DNA of 64,000 bases from Luidia sarsii (Eukaryota; Echinodermata; Asteroidea; Paxillosida; Luidiidae): NCBI GenBank assembly GCA_949987565.1, contig OX465112.1, forward strand, positions 15,159,951 to 15,223,950. The letters are read 5' to 3'. The translations under genes and the position numbers were made by a program. Shown here piece by piece: positions 23,105 through 36,900 of the stretch; position 1 is the first letter of the stretch, and each line of letters opens with the position of its first letter. The notes under the pieces are model-generated. The model did not search any database. It had not been told where the DNA came from and saw only the letters and a program-made list of their open reading frames with translations.

Positions 23105-26100
23105 ACATAACCACATGGAATCTAACTCGCCAGTTTGGCAACTTGGTCGAAATCCAACCAACAGACCAATTAGCTGATCCCTCCAACGGACCTATGAGAC
23201 AAGTGGCCCCTTTATCGTTCGGTAACCGGCTTAATGTTCAAAGCACGCCACGCCTGACCGGGTCACGATCCATGCTGCGTATCCAAATGGCAAGATATGA
23301 ATTCCCACCCTCTGATCTTCGCGCAAGCTGAGAGACCCCCGCCACTCTGGGGAAGCGGGTTACGAGGGGAAAAAAAATCACCCCCAAAACAAACCAGGGA
23401 CATTTTGTAAAGAGGTTACAATCCAGTTCGAAGTATCCAACTCACGCCACAGCGTCCCTCGCAATCCCTCATCGGTGTGACATCCCCCCCAAACAGCTAA
23501 GTGATATGTAATCCAGAATCCGCCAAGACGCGACTGTGCCATTCATTTCTACGCCAGTCAGCGCCATCGGAAATTAGACCGACGGATCGGTCGGCACGGT
23601 CGTATACAGGACATGAACGCTGACTCACACATATATACACCAAGTCACCTCGATGCTATAATGCTATCTTTGGCCGTGGTCGCTTTAATTGACGATGTCC
23701 ATTTCGATGTCTCTGTCAGTGTTGAGATTTGAAGGTTTTCATGGTGAGAATAACAGAATAAGTATAATAGGTTTGTGGGTTACACCATGCACAATTTTCT
23801 TTTGTGAGTTGGCCCGGGGCCCATGTGTAACGGTTCTGAAACGAACTAGAGGATTTCGACGATTCGAACAGTAGGCCTAGAGTAATGCTCTATCGTCTTC
23901 AGGAGACTGTCATTCTTGCTATTTCTATCGTTGTCATCTTTTACCGTTGAGTCGTCGTTGTTGCTGTTACCAATGTCTACGTACATGTCTTCTTATGACG
24001 AACAATATTTTTCAGTTTGTATGGCACAAAATTGATGCACAAATTTGAACCGATGCTCAAGTTTCCACATATCCAATTATAGGACGGTATCCAGCCAACG
24101 TTGATCGGCTGTGTGTTTTAGGCTATTTCTCATTGAAATATTGCTTACACTATTCCGAATACAGTATACGCACGAATCCACGATTGCATGTGTACTAGCA
24201 AGTCTCTCTATATAAAAGCGCCGGAAAGAAACACGAGACTACGGTATCATTTATTTATTTTTGTAAACAATCTGCGTTCATGCCTGTCTTCGGGTTTCCA
24301 AATAACACGCTATAACGCATGGCCTATGAAAATTTAATTAATATCGGTGATCATGTTGGTTACTCGATACAGCGGAGACAAGAGAGGCGACGTTTTATTC
24401 CCTAGTCAGTTCGTCCACTTGTTGTAGCATTACACCTGGCAACTGTACTGTTATTACCTTAATCAAATAATGTCATGTAGAAACGGTCTCAGTGAGAATT
24501 TCAGAGAGGTTATGTTACGCTGGAGTATCTCACATTTTCAAAAGAGTGTAAAGGCTTAAGATTGGCACTGCTCGTGCTTTTATCGTTACAATGCATCATT
24601 GAGTAAGACCCTTCGAATTACCGGTACCCCGCTAAGCTCATTTTGCTCTTGTGCAGAGAACAATGGGTCAATAAAGCGTCTACCAATATAGGGCTTTTAA
24701 TAATGTGCGTAATTGATTTATAACTCAATGCCAAACTCATTATTATGAGAGAAAGAGAGAGAGAGAGAAAAAAAATGCCAAGGTTAAACTTTCTGGGTCA
24801 AATGTTTTTAATGGCGGCACAGATTGGGTGGAGATGGGGCAGATGCGTGACGTGGGACGAACCGGCTGAATAAATCTCTTGGGGGACAGATGTAGATGGA
24901 TAGGATTCCGCAGATTGGTCACGGACGGATCGATCCTGCTTTTTCCATGCAATGTCCGATTGACGGTGCTCACTTTGCCCGCGTGGAGGTCACAATATTT
25001 TAGCCCAAGTACTTAATGAATGATCACAATATCTTTGACTGCCCAGTGTGGCGTATAATATGTGTGGTGAAAATTGCGAGCAAAACTTGTAATAATGTGC
25101 AATTGATTGTCACTGACGATCATTCAAATGATTCTGATTTTGACTCCTTTAAAGTTACAGTCTCTGATTAAAAACCGTGGAATGGTAGCATTTCGGGGAT
25201 CCTTTTCTCAGAAAGTGATATGTATACGTGTCAACGCTTTCGATGGTAATCCAATTGAAGCTCGATCTTGTTATATACCAATAAGACTCTTGCACCTTAC
25301 CTTTAAACTCTGTGCGGGGCAATACATCAGCACGGGCAGGGAGCTAGGCGGATTGTCAGCGTTTACGTTTACGTGCGTATATACTTTGTATCCAGTGCTG
25401 ATCAGATGACGTCAAAGCAGGAACCTGACAAAAAGACAAAGTGCATCTAATTACGTCCGCAATGAAATGCTATTTTTGAGATCTCAGAGGGCGCCTCAGG
25501 AAATCTAGGAATACCTGACAGATTCTAGATGCACACATCGGCAATTGGAGCCTTCCTGTTTACCAATCACTATTTTTGATATACAAAAAATGTTGCAAAC
25601 TGCTTACTGACTAAAATTACCAAAATGCAAAGTTCAAAATTTAGTGGGCCTGACGTTTAGATCCTCGCAGGACCTTTCTCAAAGGCAGGGTGTTTTTAAT
25701 AGACATCTGGAGCAAGGGGCAAGCATAGAGGCGAACAAGCCTGCCCAGAATGAGGAACTTATTCGAGAAGGAACTAGTTTAGTCTACATGTGTTTCCCTT
25801 GTATTGTCTCCCCTTACTCCCTCGCCAGACCAAGTCGAAGTTCCCCTTGGTATATGACAGTATATACCTCACCCACACCCTCCCCCGATTCGCCTGAAGC
25901 CCAGGGACCCACTAAATAAATGCCCGCTGCCCCCCCCCCTCCCCCCAAAAAAGACAAGTGTAAATAATGCACGGGCGCTAAATTCACATCTCCACCTCTT
26001 CTACCTCTGCATCAAGCCTGGGCGTGCATGCGGGCGCACGTGGTCAATCGGCTCACACGCTTCAGCCTCGGCCACATTATTTCTTCTTCTTTTTTTCAGG

Positions 26101-27100
26101 CGAGTGAGAAACCTAATCAAAAGAAAGGCTATAGCCACGGATCACGGGATGCTAGCCCGTCTCTTCTCTCTTCGGCTCCACTGGAAAAGAATAAATGCTG
26201 CCCACTCTCCGTCTGAATGGAATTTCCACTGAACCTCCGTGTACCTGCAGGCGTTGGACCATACCTTCTCCATCTCACAGGGATCCAACTGATCCGGGCG
26301 GCATAAAGCGCGCGCGGGGGTGGGGGAGGGGGTTAGGATCCGCGAGACAGGGACTTCTTCGAGCCTTTTTACGGAGCGCTGGAAATAAAATGACACCTTA
26401 ATCCACTTTGATCGTCGGTACGGGGGTGGGAGGACTAAGTGGGAGACGGCAAGCCTGTCGGGTTTTTTGTTGTTGTCCATGTGCATTGCGACGATGGATG
26501 GGACCATTTGGTTTTCAAGATTTTTAGGGAGTGGATAGGCAAATGGACGCCCTCTGTCTTGAAACATTCGTTCCGTCAGAATGTGCTCAGGTAAGCACCC
26601 GCGCAATGTACAGCAACAAACTTTCCCCCCTGGCCTGAACGACCCCTGAAGCAGAGGGGGAGGGGGGAGGTACGTATGGCTACATACCTGTGCTGTACCG
26701 GTAACTAATTTTCTATCTCGCAGCCGAGATCAAGTCGAGTAGGTCCACTAATTTGTGAAATGAGGTAATATTGATATTGCCCTCGGCCATCCCCCCGTAA
26801 TCACCATTATAGGCTACAATCACTTTACGGAGCGGGCACTATACCGAGGGAGTACGTGATTGAAACCATCTCCGATAACTCTCCGGGCACCGCTGATGAG
26901 ACAGCGGGACTGGACGGGTGGCAGGGGGTAGAGCCCCCGGGAGATTCGCGCTGTCCCATACCCAAGAGGGGGATTTCGTTGTGATGTGCTTGCGTATATC
27001 TTAGTGGAGGCTGCACCGGTAATCATTAAGCCCCATCCCCCACCGATGATGTTAAGGTCCTTGGGGACTAATCGATATAGGGAAGTTGTTGTAATTATCT
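23105..27100. other. Intergenic region without recognised genes
   Basis: Mixed composition, with a fold-back repeat fragment at 23740-23800, a GA patch at 24746-24771 and a dispersed-repeat copy at 25580-25695. A minus-strand open frame of about 154 codons (26142-26606) has no family resemblance and is not called. Confidence 0.5.
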
Positions 27101-27106
27101 GAATTC

Positions 27107-28160
27107 GGCTGGTGGGCCAATGATTGCTTGCTGGCGAACCAATCTTTACTGACTCGATCTCGGGCCAATGATTGCTGGCTGGTGGGCCAATGGTTACTGG
27201 CTGGTCCAATGGTTACTGGCCGGTGGACCACTGGCTACTGGCTAGTAGGCCAATGGTTACAGGCTGGTGGGCCAATGTATATGGCCACTGGCGCCTGGCT
27301 GGTAGGCCAATGGTTACTTGCTGGTGGGCCAATGCATATGGATATGTCTACTGGCTGGTATAGGCCAATGGTTTCAGGCTGGTGGGCCAATGATTGATGG
27401 CTGGTGGGCCAATGGTTACTGGCTGATGGACTGGTGGACTGGCTGGTGGGCACTGGCTGGTGGGTCAATAGTTACTGGCTGGTGGGCCAATGGTTACTGC
27501 ATGGCAGGTGGGCCAATGGCTACTGGCTGGTGAGCCAATGGTTACATGCTGGTGGGCCAATGGTTACTGGCTGATGGACCAATGGCTGTGGCTGAAGGGC
27601 CAATGATTATATGGCTGGTGGGTCAATGGTTACTGTATGGCTGGTGGGCCAATGGTTACTGGCTGGTGGGCCAATGGTTACTGCATGGCAGGTGGGCCAA
27701 TGGTTATTGGCTGGTGGGCACTGGCTGGTGGGCACTGGCTGATGGGCCAGTGGTTACTGGCTGGTGGGCCAATGGTTACTGGCTGGTGGGCCAATGGCTA
27801 CTGGCTGGTGGACCAATGGTTATGGCTGGTGGGTCAATGATTACTGCATGGCTGGTGGGCCAATGGTTATGGCTGATGGGCCAATGGCTACTGGCTGGTG
27901 GACCAATGGTTATGGCTGGTGGGTCAATGATTACTGCATGACAGGTGGGCCAATGGTTAGAGCTGGTGGGCCAATGGCTACTGGCTGGTGGACCAATGGT
28001 TATGGCTGGTGGGTCAATGATTACTGCATGGCAGGTGGGCCAATGGTTAGTGTATGGCAGGTGGGCCAATGGTTAGTGTATGGCAGGTGGGCCAATGGTT
28101 ACTGCATGGCAGGTGGGCAAATGGTTACTGCGTGACAGGTGGGCCAATGGTTACTGGCAG
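27107..28160. repeat. Minisatellite bearing GGCCAATGG units
   Basis: About 1.05 kb of tandem units near 21-22 bp (GGCTGGTGGGCCAATGGTTA and variants), with higher-order blocks in which ATGGCTGGTGGGTCAATGAT alternates with standard units. Most units contain GGCCAATGG, a perfect fit to the NF-Y/CCAAT-box consensus RRCCAATSR. Trp/Gly-rich frames in all phases are repeat artefacts. Confidence 0.95.
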
Positions 28161-31100
28161 GTTGAGGCTTTATTAGAGGTGTAACCAGATATCATGAGGC
28201 CGAGAGGATATCAGGGATGCCACAAGGCAAAGTAATTATTACAGTCCCAAGAAACCCTCGCCCCCCCCCCCACTAGTGGGGGTAGGAGAAACCCTAGGGA
28301 ACTCCTTTAACATGAGCCTCAATTTCGTTAAAAGGGTTCAAAGGACTTTTTTAAAGGTCGGCCAAATTAAGTTTGCAAATTTCCTCCTTTTATGCCAATG
28401 TCAATTGGTTATGTCCTCGGATACAGTGTCGGGCAAACCCCACGCGTTTCCGTCGACACTCGACAAATTGATTAAGTGAGGCTTTTCTCGGGGCCTTAAG
28501 TGATGGGAGAATGACAATTTGGGAGAAATAAATGGTGGCTTTATGGGAAGGGGGACCTTCAGAGAATGGACCTGCATTTGCGTCACCGTAACACAGCCTC
28601 CCGTTCCTAATTATTATGAAGAAGAAAAAAGATCACCATGCCGTGCGTTTTGCCACCACCAAAGGCATGGCTGATTGGTTATCCAAAGGCTTACTTGTCT
28701 TGAAGCGCAGTCAAACCAATCTCCCGAGAGGAATTCAATTGGAATCGTATCGGCTCTGCAGCACACGCTTTGCGGGAAGACATCGTGATTGCTTTGGGGA
28801 AAGCGACTCTTGGAGACTGATGATGGACTCACGGCGGAAATTGTCACCATTATGTGCGGCGGCTATCCCCTAAACAAACAAACAAAGAACATGAACAAAA
28901 TAGACAACTTTTTTCAATCTAAAAAGAGCTTCGCCTACATGTGGCAGAACATGACATAGATAAACAATTCTTTGATCCATTGAACTATACAATAAACACA
29001 ATCGAACCACTACGGTATTTTTCTTTGGGAAAGAATGCCAAATGTATAGGATTCAGAAGAAAAATGGTAAAGAACTGGGAAAGAGATTGTTCCCATGGAC
29101 ATTGGTAAATAGATATATAAATATAGACAGATAGAAGAGAGCTTTCGTAAGATATTAGGTCTATGTATAATCTAAATTGTCGCATCAAATCAACTGATCT
29201 TCTTCTTCGTGAACCCTATTCATTCCGTTTTCAATTTCTTCGCTGCTAACTAAAACGGGAAGGATTGTTGGGCTCTCCGCTTGCCTTGCCGGCAAATTAA
29301 ACGCCATAATGCCCTATACATTAAGCATTGATGTCAACTGACAAGAGCAAAATGACAGTCAGTGGAACGACCGCGGCTGGCTCCGTGGGCTCCGACAGTG
29401 AGGCTGATTTAAGTGTGAATTGTCCAATCAAATATTAATGACCACTGACAACGGATGCGATTTTCCTTTTTTTTTCCTTCTTTTTTTTTTTTCATGGGAG
29501 GCGGTGGGAGGTGAAGAGAGGGGAGAGGCAAATGGCTGACTTTGAGGTATGGGGGTAGGCTCGTTTTTCGTTTCAACCGATAGATGTCTCCCTCGCGGAT
29601 CCAATTTTGGGCGGTCGAAACTCCCCGGGATTGCTCTCCGGCTCGCTCTTTCTCGCCGCCCGCTTTTCAATTATGGGGCTGCCGATAATTTCGACCAATT
29701 CCAGGGAGAGAAATACGCAGGCGAGGTGGGTACTTTGGGGCAAAATCAGCGCGAAAATTGGCAATTAACTGAAATCGCGATTCATCAAGTTTCGTGTCGG
29801 TGCCAATGCCCTCGGAAACCTTCGGTTGACAGAAATTGTGATGAAAATATATCACCCTCGATTTGAGGGAGAAAGGGAAAGGTTTGTACCATTCTTTCGC
29901 TATCGAGGGCGATGGAAAACACTTGACTGTTAGAGCAGGCTAAATATTTGCATTAAATGCCATGCGTTTTGATGAAACGAGCACCTGTCAAGGAAATCCC
30001 AGCAGTTTGAGAGAGACGATCTCCAAAGAGCGCGAGAAGGTGCATCATGTCACGCATCACTGATTCTTCACTTTGCATTGTAATGCAGCAATCTGTGTGG
30101 ACATAATTGATATTTCTATTATTGATAATTGTATGAAATTATTCATATGAGAGCTTTATTTGCAGCCTTAGTGTCATCGGTCCGAATGTTAAAATCGTGT
30201 ATAGAATACTGTCTTGGACGCAAGCCGATATGTGCGAGTAAAGCCGAGAAAATCATAGGCATTTTATCATCATAAAGGAGGGAATTTAAAGAGACTGCAA
30301 TAGAAAGAAGAAGTAGGACACGATGCTACTGCTGACCCCATTCGCATAACATTTATCTAGTTCACCGCGACCTTTAAAGCCAAATCGAGCGTGAACCGTT
30401 CTCCGTTTCTTTCTCTCTCTCTCTCTCTCTGTCTTTCGTTCTTTCTTTCTTTCATTGTTCGTATCTTCATAGGAGATGCCCCGGCTCTATTAGGAACTCA
30501 AGAATAGAGTAAATAAAATACTGGTATGGCATGGGAATCGTGAACTAAATAATTATTACATTCGGAAGCTTCTCAGCAAAATTGATGCAAAGCAAAAAAG
30601 GTATCGGGTAATCTACGGGGATGTTGGATTGAATGTAAACATAATCACGGTGGATTTGTTATCAACCCCTAAGTAGCTGAAGACTGATTTCCCCAACGAC
30701 CTCCGATAGATTGTATTACGTATCGAACATCACATCGTGCTGACGGGACGTCGATTTAATTCCGCAAGGCATGGCGGACTTAAAGCACCGAGACACACGG
30801 GTTATTTGCTAAGGAATTAGCCCCATCTTGATGGTCCGTGACGAACCGAAGAGAAATTCTCAGATATTAATCAGAACGATGCGTCTAATGATGGTTCTAT
30901 GTCCCTAGCGTCATCACGGCATCCTATTGAATAGTGTCTCCGCAACCCAAGTCATCATGTTCATTTCATCGCGGTCGTCATCGAATGACTCATGACAAAT
31001 ATTATGAAAATATTATGATTTTCCTACATTCTTTATACATTAAAGGAAGGTTATAGGCCTACATCATTTTTTTTAAAGTGCCAAATTTCAAGACATTTCA

Positions 31101-32816
31101 AATCAATCTTACGAAATTACAAAACTCATCAAGAAGTTTGTAATAGCATCGTTCCGTGAGATATAAGTGCTCGAAAATCTACTGTTTTCGAGAAAAGAGG
31201 AAATTTGTTGAATTTCCAATGGCCGCGGCCGCTTCATGGAGCGATTGTTTACAAATTCCTTCATCTAGGCTTATGCCTATGTCTAAATAAAAAGAAAGGT
31301 TTCAGCATTTGATTTCGTTTCCAATTTTTTTCTTCTCATTACATGATTGACGGATTGAGCCGAAACGCAGGTGTGTGATTTTATTGATATTACGTTGGTT
31401 AGGACAAAGTATGGTTGCGATTATCTCATGTTCGCAATTGATGTGCGCTACCTTTAATAGCGCCACCGAATCAACAGCGTCAACTTGATTCTAGTCATTT
31501 TGTGGCTCATCCTTTTACCGGATATTAGGTAATAATAACTATTATCATTGCGTGCAACCCTTCATCTTCCGTCACTCGCCTCAACTTCTCACGATTGCTG
31601 TCTAAATGCAAAAGAGTGAATAATATTCACTCTCAGCCCAGGGAGAAAAATCGCTCAAAAAATCCAAAACTGCTAAAAAAAAGAGTGCAACACAGTATAA
31701 AAGATGTGGGAAAACCGCTCAGAGTGGAGTGAAATCCCACGCTTGTAATTAAAGGAGCGGTAAGAGTTGTCCTCCACACGGCTCCTAGACCCTTTTTACC
31801 CACGTGGCTAAAACACGTAAAACAAAAACACTGCCGCCACGTTGGACCGCTCTTTACGGAAAGTGTACGCGCAACCATTATGGTACAATTACTGAATTGT
31901 ACTGTGCGCTGCCATTGAAAGGCGGTCCAACATGACGACACTTGAAAAGGGTCTTACTGGTGTTTTACTCCATTCTTAGCGGTTTCCACACCTCTTGGAA
32001 TTGTTTTCACTCTTTTTTGAGCGGCTTTGTCTTTTCTTGAGGAAATTTCACTCCTTATTATTTTGTGCCAGGGGATTATCCACTCTTTAGCATTCAGAGA
32101 GGATACTAGGCCTATCAGAGTGAATCTGTCAGAAAAGTTTCATTTCTGAGTTCGTCACCCACAACATGACCAGGTGCACTTTTTGCGGTTGCGTATTATC
32201 AGACGTAGACCTACGGAGCCAGCGGCACCCACTGCGCATGCGAGGCATCTCTGGCATGTGGTCGATTTTATTCGCACTGCCAAGTTGCTGGAGCCCGCGC
32301 GGGGAACGCGCCCAACTCAATTGCGCGAATTCGTGGGTGCCTTGGCATGGCGCCATGCATGCATGCATGACAATAACACAGCCGACTTCGCCTCCTGAGT
32401 TTGACATTTCCTGGAGCGGCCCAGCCCTTCGAGAAAAAAAAAATCACAGGCTCCGGTCACGGTGTGTCCTCAGTGGTCACATAACCCCCCCCCCTCCATC
32501 CTTCAGAAGGGCAGGCTTCAGAATAAAAGGGACGGACTATATCTTTGGTACGGAATTGGAGCGTGTAGTCCTTGATTAAGCTTACCTGTCGAGAACACCA
32601 CTACTTTAGCCCAACTCCTCCGTTCCAAGTACAGAAGACGAACCCGTTTTTGCCACACCTTTAAAAGTGCTGTCAATTAAATTAGAAGCGGGGGGGGGGG
32701 GGTGCTGTGGAATCGAGGGCTGAGTCCAACGGTATATCTATGGGAGGCGGAAAACTACATGAATAAGCGAATCTTTTTTAAGTCTCTCCACTCTCCAGCT
32801 TCCAACTATAGAGACG
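28161..32816. other. Intergenic region without recognised genes
   Basis: Apart from T runs near 29468-29492 and a short CT tract at 30412-30432, most of this looks like unique sequence. A diverged fold-back repeat with family-1-like words lies at about 31040-31460. A GAGTG/CACTC-rich fold-back lies at about 31610-32110. No exon with a known domain was found. Confidence 0.45.
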
Positions 32817-33288
32817 TATATGTGACCCGGCACAGCATAATGAGGAATAACCCCCACTTTTGAGATTTTGAGATTTTCTAATGATGTGAAAGAGTATACC
32901 ATTAGCTTTCAAAAGATATCAAAATTATTTCCGTGTGAACTTTGTTGTGAATAGTACAAGGGGACTTCGCTTGTTCATTTGGTACCAGATATTATAGCAG
33001 CACCATTCTAACTCCTCAAAAGCGGCCATTCAAAAAGGCAGGAACTTTACGTTTTCATGAAAACAGTACACAAACACTCCCATGAAATCCTTGTTTTTTC
33101 AACATTCAGAGACGGATTTCGGAAAAATCCTTTGGAAATAATATCCTCCAATACATTCACTTTCCGAAAATAAAAAATATTTTTATTTTTTGTTATCGAA
33201 TTGAGAAGATACTTAGACTTTAGGCATTGTTTACTCGAAAAGTGTTTTGGTGGGATATTCCTCATGTCGCTGTGCCGGGTCACGTATA
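32817..33288. mobile_element. MITE with GTGACCCGGCACAGC termini
   Basis: The left end TATATGTGACCCGGCACAGC and the right end GCTGTGCCGGGTCACGTATA are near-perfect inverted repeats. Pairing extends inward through ATGAGGAATA/TATTCCTCAT. The element is about 470 bp and non-coding. TATA at both borders suits a TA target duplication (Tc1/mariner-like), which is inference. Confidence 0.85.
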
Positions 33289-33863
33289 GTCCACGTCTCG
33301 TAGGCTGCCTAATTCGATTTTGATGTATTAATAGGCTTACCGTACTTGGTACAATTTGCCCCATAATGCCACGTCCTCCAGGTACTGCAGACTTCAGTCA
33401 ATTTAAATTCAAATGCTCGGTAAGATATTCCGCTTTCGTAATGGCTCAATTTCTGAGGACAATCGCACTTAGATAGGGCGGTCATAGCCTTTTACTTTAG
33501 TCGCGTCCCTGCACTCCTAATCACACTTTCACGTGCACACAAGTTTAATATTTTGGTCACTGCTGACGCTGAGGGCGCTATCAAGACAGTTTGCGTTACG
33601 AAAAAAAAAATCACCACCAAAATAATTATTGTTCTCATACTTGCTTATACATCATTATTATACAGTCCTTCGATGTTTACTTTTCAAACAAGAAAACATA
33701 CATTGCCGGTTGTTTCCTCAACTATGAATGTTAATTTTAATGAAAAACTGTCATGTTGTGTAAGCATGGCGCACACAATAATGCACAAACCATTTTGACC
33801 TTTGACACGAATGCCGATATCGTGTTCTCGTATCAGTGACTGCTAAAGACCTTCTGCTGAAAC

Positions 33864-33928
33864 ATGTCGAACTTGGCTGCCGTCTCGTCTGAAACCGAAT
33901 TCGATGCGATTGCAGATGCAACAGGAAG
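33864..33928 (+). CDS. GLRX3: GLRX3 coding exon 1
   Basis: ATG in context GAAACATGT encodes [21 protein letters not shown] plus two bases; donor GTAAAT. It aligns with the human N-terminus before SLLVVHFW. The two leftover bases plus the first base of exon 2 make a Ser codon, which supports the join across 2.5 kb. Confidence 0.85.
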
Positions 33929-36900
33929 GTAAATACAATTGTTGACATCATTAACTTAGAAGTCACGAAATAACCTCATCAGATTGTCACTTTTTAAAAA
34001 TTAAGAATGAGATATTCGTGTATTTTTTTGTGTGGGGATCGGATCCGTTGTACAACCGTGTGGTTCCCAGAGTGAATAAGGGCTTCTCCATGTATGAAAA
34101 CTATCAACATTCGTGGTACCATACTAATTTATAGTCCGAGTAACTTGGACTCTTACAATCGCCCTTTTTAGAAATGTTGTAGTCCGAGTAACTTGGACCC
34201 GACAAGTCACCCTTTTTTTATTGAATTTTGAAATTTTGAGGAAATTTTGAGGGACGGGTGACTGTAGCGGTAGGGTCCAAGGATCGTGGCTATGCAATGT
34301 CGAAATGTCATCTTTGAAATATGTACCCCCGACGGAAATCCCCAGATTTACCCCCCAAAACACCCGTGAAACAGTCCCACGCGCCCATTGAGGATTCATT
34401 GAGAATTACAGATGCCAATACTGGTCATTTTATGTTACTCACGTTTGGGAAAAGGGAGAAATTTCCCCTAAGTTGACCGAGAACGGGTTGACAAGCCGAG
34501 TTGGGGTGGCCATCTAGGATTTGAAACTTCATGACGTCACGATGTGCAGGCAGGTCCGGGTGCGGAGTGGTCAGCGGATGTGTGTGCGCGCGCGGTGCGA
34601 TGTCCCGGATGTTGCTTTTCACTGCTGTTCAGGAAACAGTCGTAGGGCTCAACGCGTGCAAGCGCGCGGACACATTTCCGCAGACCACGCTTTCTGTCAA
34701 GATTTAGGCCTATAGATTGTCATATTCAGCGCAGGCTTCGTCGACAAGAGAGAGAACGTAGACAACATTTTTGGGAGCACTTTCGACGAAGGCAGAATAA
34801 AACCATCGTCCTGATGGCTCTTATTCTGTCTCTCTACAATGCACGATCCGAAGTCCCACGCTCCGCTGACGAACGTAAACAAACCCTGTGTTGCACTTAA
34901 TAATAATAAAGTATCTTTAATATAGCGCATTTCGTAACTGAAAGCCTACCTCAGTGCGCTGGCAGAAGCAGCCATGCTTGCGCAATGCATCATGGGCTTA
35001 AAAAAAACACGGTGCGATTTGAGAGGAGCCTTCCCACACACATCGCGTCGCAAATAAACGCGATTATTTGAAAAAAGTCTCACTCTTAGTGGAGTCCGAA
35101 TCGCGATTCAAATTCCACTAACAATCGCATTAATTGTGTCCCCACACGCAAAAAGAGTGGAGTCCGAAATCCGAATTGCGATTCAAATCGCGATCCAAAT
35201 AATCGCGTTTATTTGGTGCAGTGGGAACGGCCCTAGAGTCTAACCTCCAAATTTGGAATGCCAATGCAATGGCATTGCTAAGCACCCGGCCCTTTAAATT
35301 CAGGCACCAATGATCTCTAAATTGTCTTACTCTAATTTCTAAACAAAGATTCTTTTCCAGCCTACCATCAAACTTGATGTGTAACAAGATAAAAGTCACA
35401 TAATGTCCAATACGGGCGACTTACAATACGGGCGACTTACAATACGGGCGACTTACAATACGGGTGACTTACAATACGGGCGACTTACAATACGGGCGAC
35501 TTACCATATGGCCGACTTACAATACAGGTGACTTACAATACGGGCGACTTACCATATGGGCGACTTACAATACGGGCGACTTACAATACGGCGACTTACA
35601 ATACGGGCGACTTACAATACGGGTGACTTACAATACGGGCGACTTACAATACGGGCGACTTACAATACGGGCGCCTTACAATACGGGTGACTTACAATAC
35701 GGGCGACTTACAATACGGGCGACTTACAATACGGGCGACTTACCATATGGGCGACTTACAATACGGGCAACTTACAATGTGGGCGACTTACAACATGGGC
35801 GACTTACAATACGGGCAATTTGCAACGCATTTGCCAATCAAAATGCGCAGAACATGTTGACCCAATGCACATGTAGAAAGGGTCGACAGATTCCACGCAT
35901 TGCGATTGGCCAACGGCCCAACGCGTTACAAACTCTTTGAGGGCACGCTAGGCCTAGGCCTATATTGTGAATCGCCCGTATTGTGCCAGATTTGCTCCAA
36001 ATCTGTAGCAATTCACAAGTTTCTTCATGGCTCCAATTCTACCATGCAGGCTTCTCTTTTGGGTCTTTTTGCCCACAATTCAATTACCTGCCATGCTAGT
36101 ATTTATGTCATTTTGTAACCTCAACGGTTACGCGCAGCACCATCATTAGCCGTATTACCAGCTCATTTACTTTAACCATCGTCTCGGTCAAATTGACAGT
36201 CAAAGTTGGAACAATGGTAAGGTTTAACCATTTACATCATCTCCAGGGGTTAAATTTTAGTCCAGTGGAAATGTGCATTAACGTTTTTTGTGTAAAATTG
36301 TATTATTGAAGCTTTAAACGGAATAAGGTTTGGTCATATCCTAACAAAAGTCACTGACCTGTCATTGATAATTGTTACTTTAACGTATAATGTGCCTATA
36401 TGTCCCAGTGTGGATAATTTGACAGTCTACTTCTACGCCTTGTTTTCGAAGTGGTCTCCTCGTGGTCCACTTCTGGGCCAGCTGGGCCCCTCAGTCTGTG
36501 TCCATGAATGATGTCATGCAAGAAGTAGCCAAGGATTTCCTCAACGTTCAGTTTGTCAAGGTAGGCATCCTCACTGATCACTGTCACCCAGTGACCCTGT
36601 TCATAGTGTCAGCCTTATGCTGTCCAAGGCCAAGTTAAAGCAAATTATTACCGGTAGTTTTTCATTCAAACTTTTAGACAAAAGGGGGATACTGGCCCTT
36701 TTTTATTTTAAACAATTTTCCCCCTTTATACAGGTTGTCTTATTTCTAGTCATTTTTAAAACCCCTGCACACCATTTGCACAAATCCAAATTTCGACCTG
36801 ACGAATTTTGTTTAAGTAACTTACTCAAGTGGAAGTAAATACCAGTATCAAACATGCTGTGAACTTATAGCACATGTAATTCTGCCATTTTCATGAAAAT

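Larger units (their letters stand above)
33929..36451 (+). other. GLRX3: GLRX3 intron 1
   Basis: It holds hairpin-MITE fragments (34130-34290), a hAT-like MITE (about 35026-35235) and a 16-bp minisatellite (35407-35822). The acceptor is a pyrimidine-rich tract ending CGAAG. Confidence 0.8.

Noticed and set aside
26142..26606. 154-codon open frame on the minus strand
   Set aside because: No recognisable motif; the opposite strand is equally open in part.
27128..28135. Trp/Gly-rich frames up to 131 codons
   Set aside because: They arise from the CCAAT minisatellite, occur in several phases, and have no splice context.
35464..35940. 158-codon frame with [14 protein letters not shown] repeats
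   Set aside because: It arises from the 16-bp array in GLRX3 intron 1.
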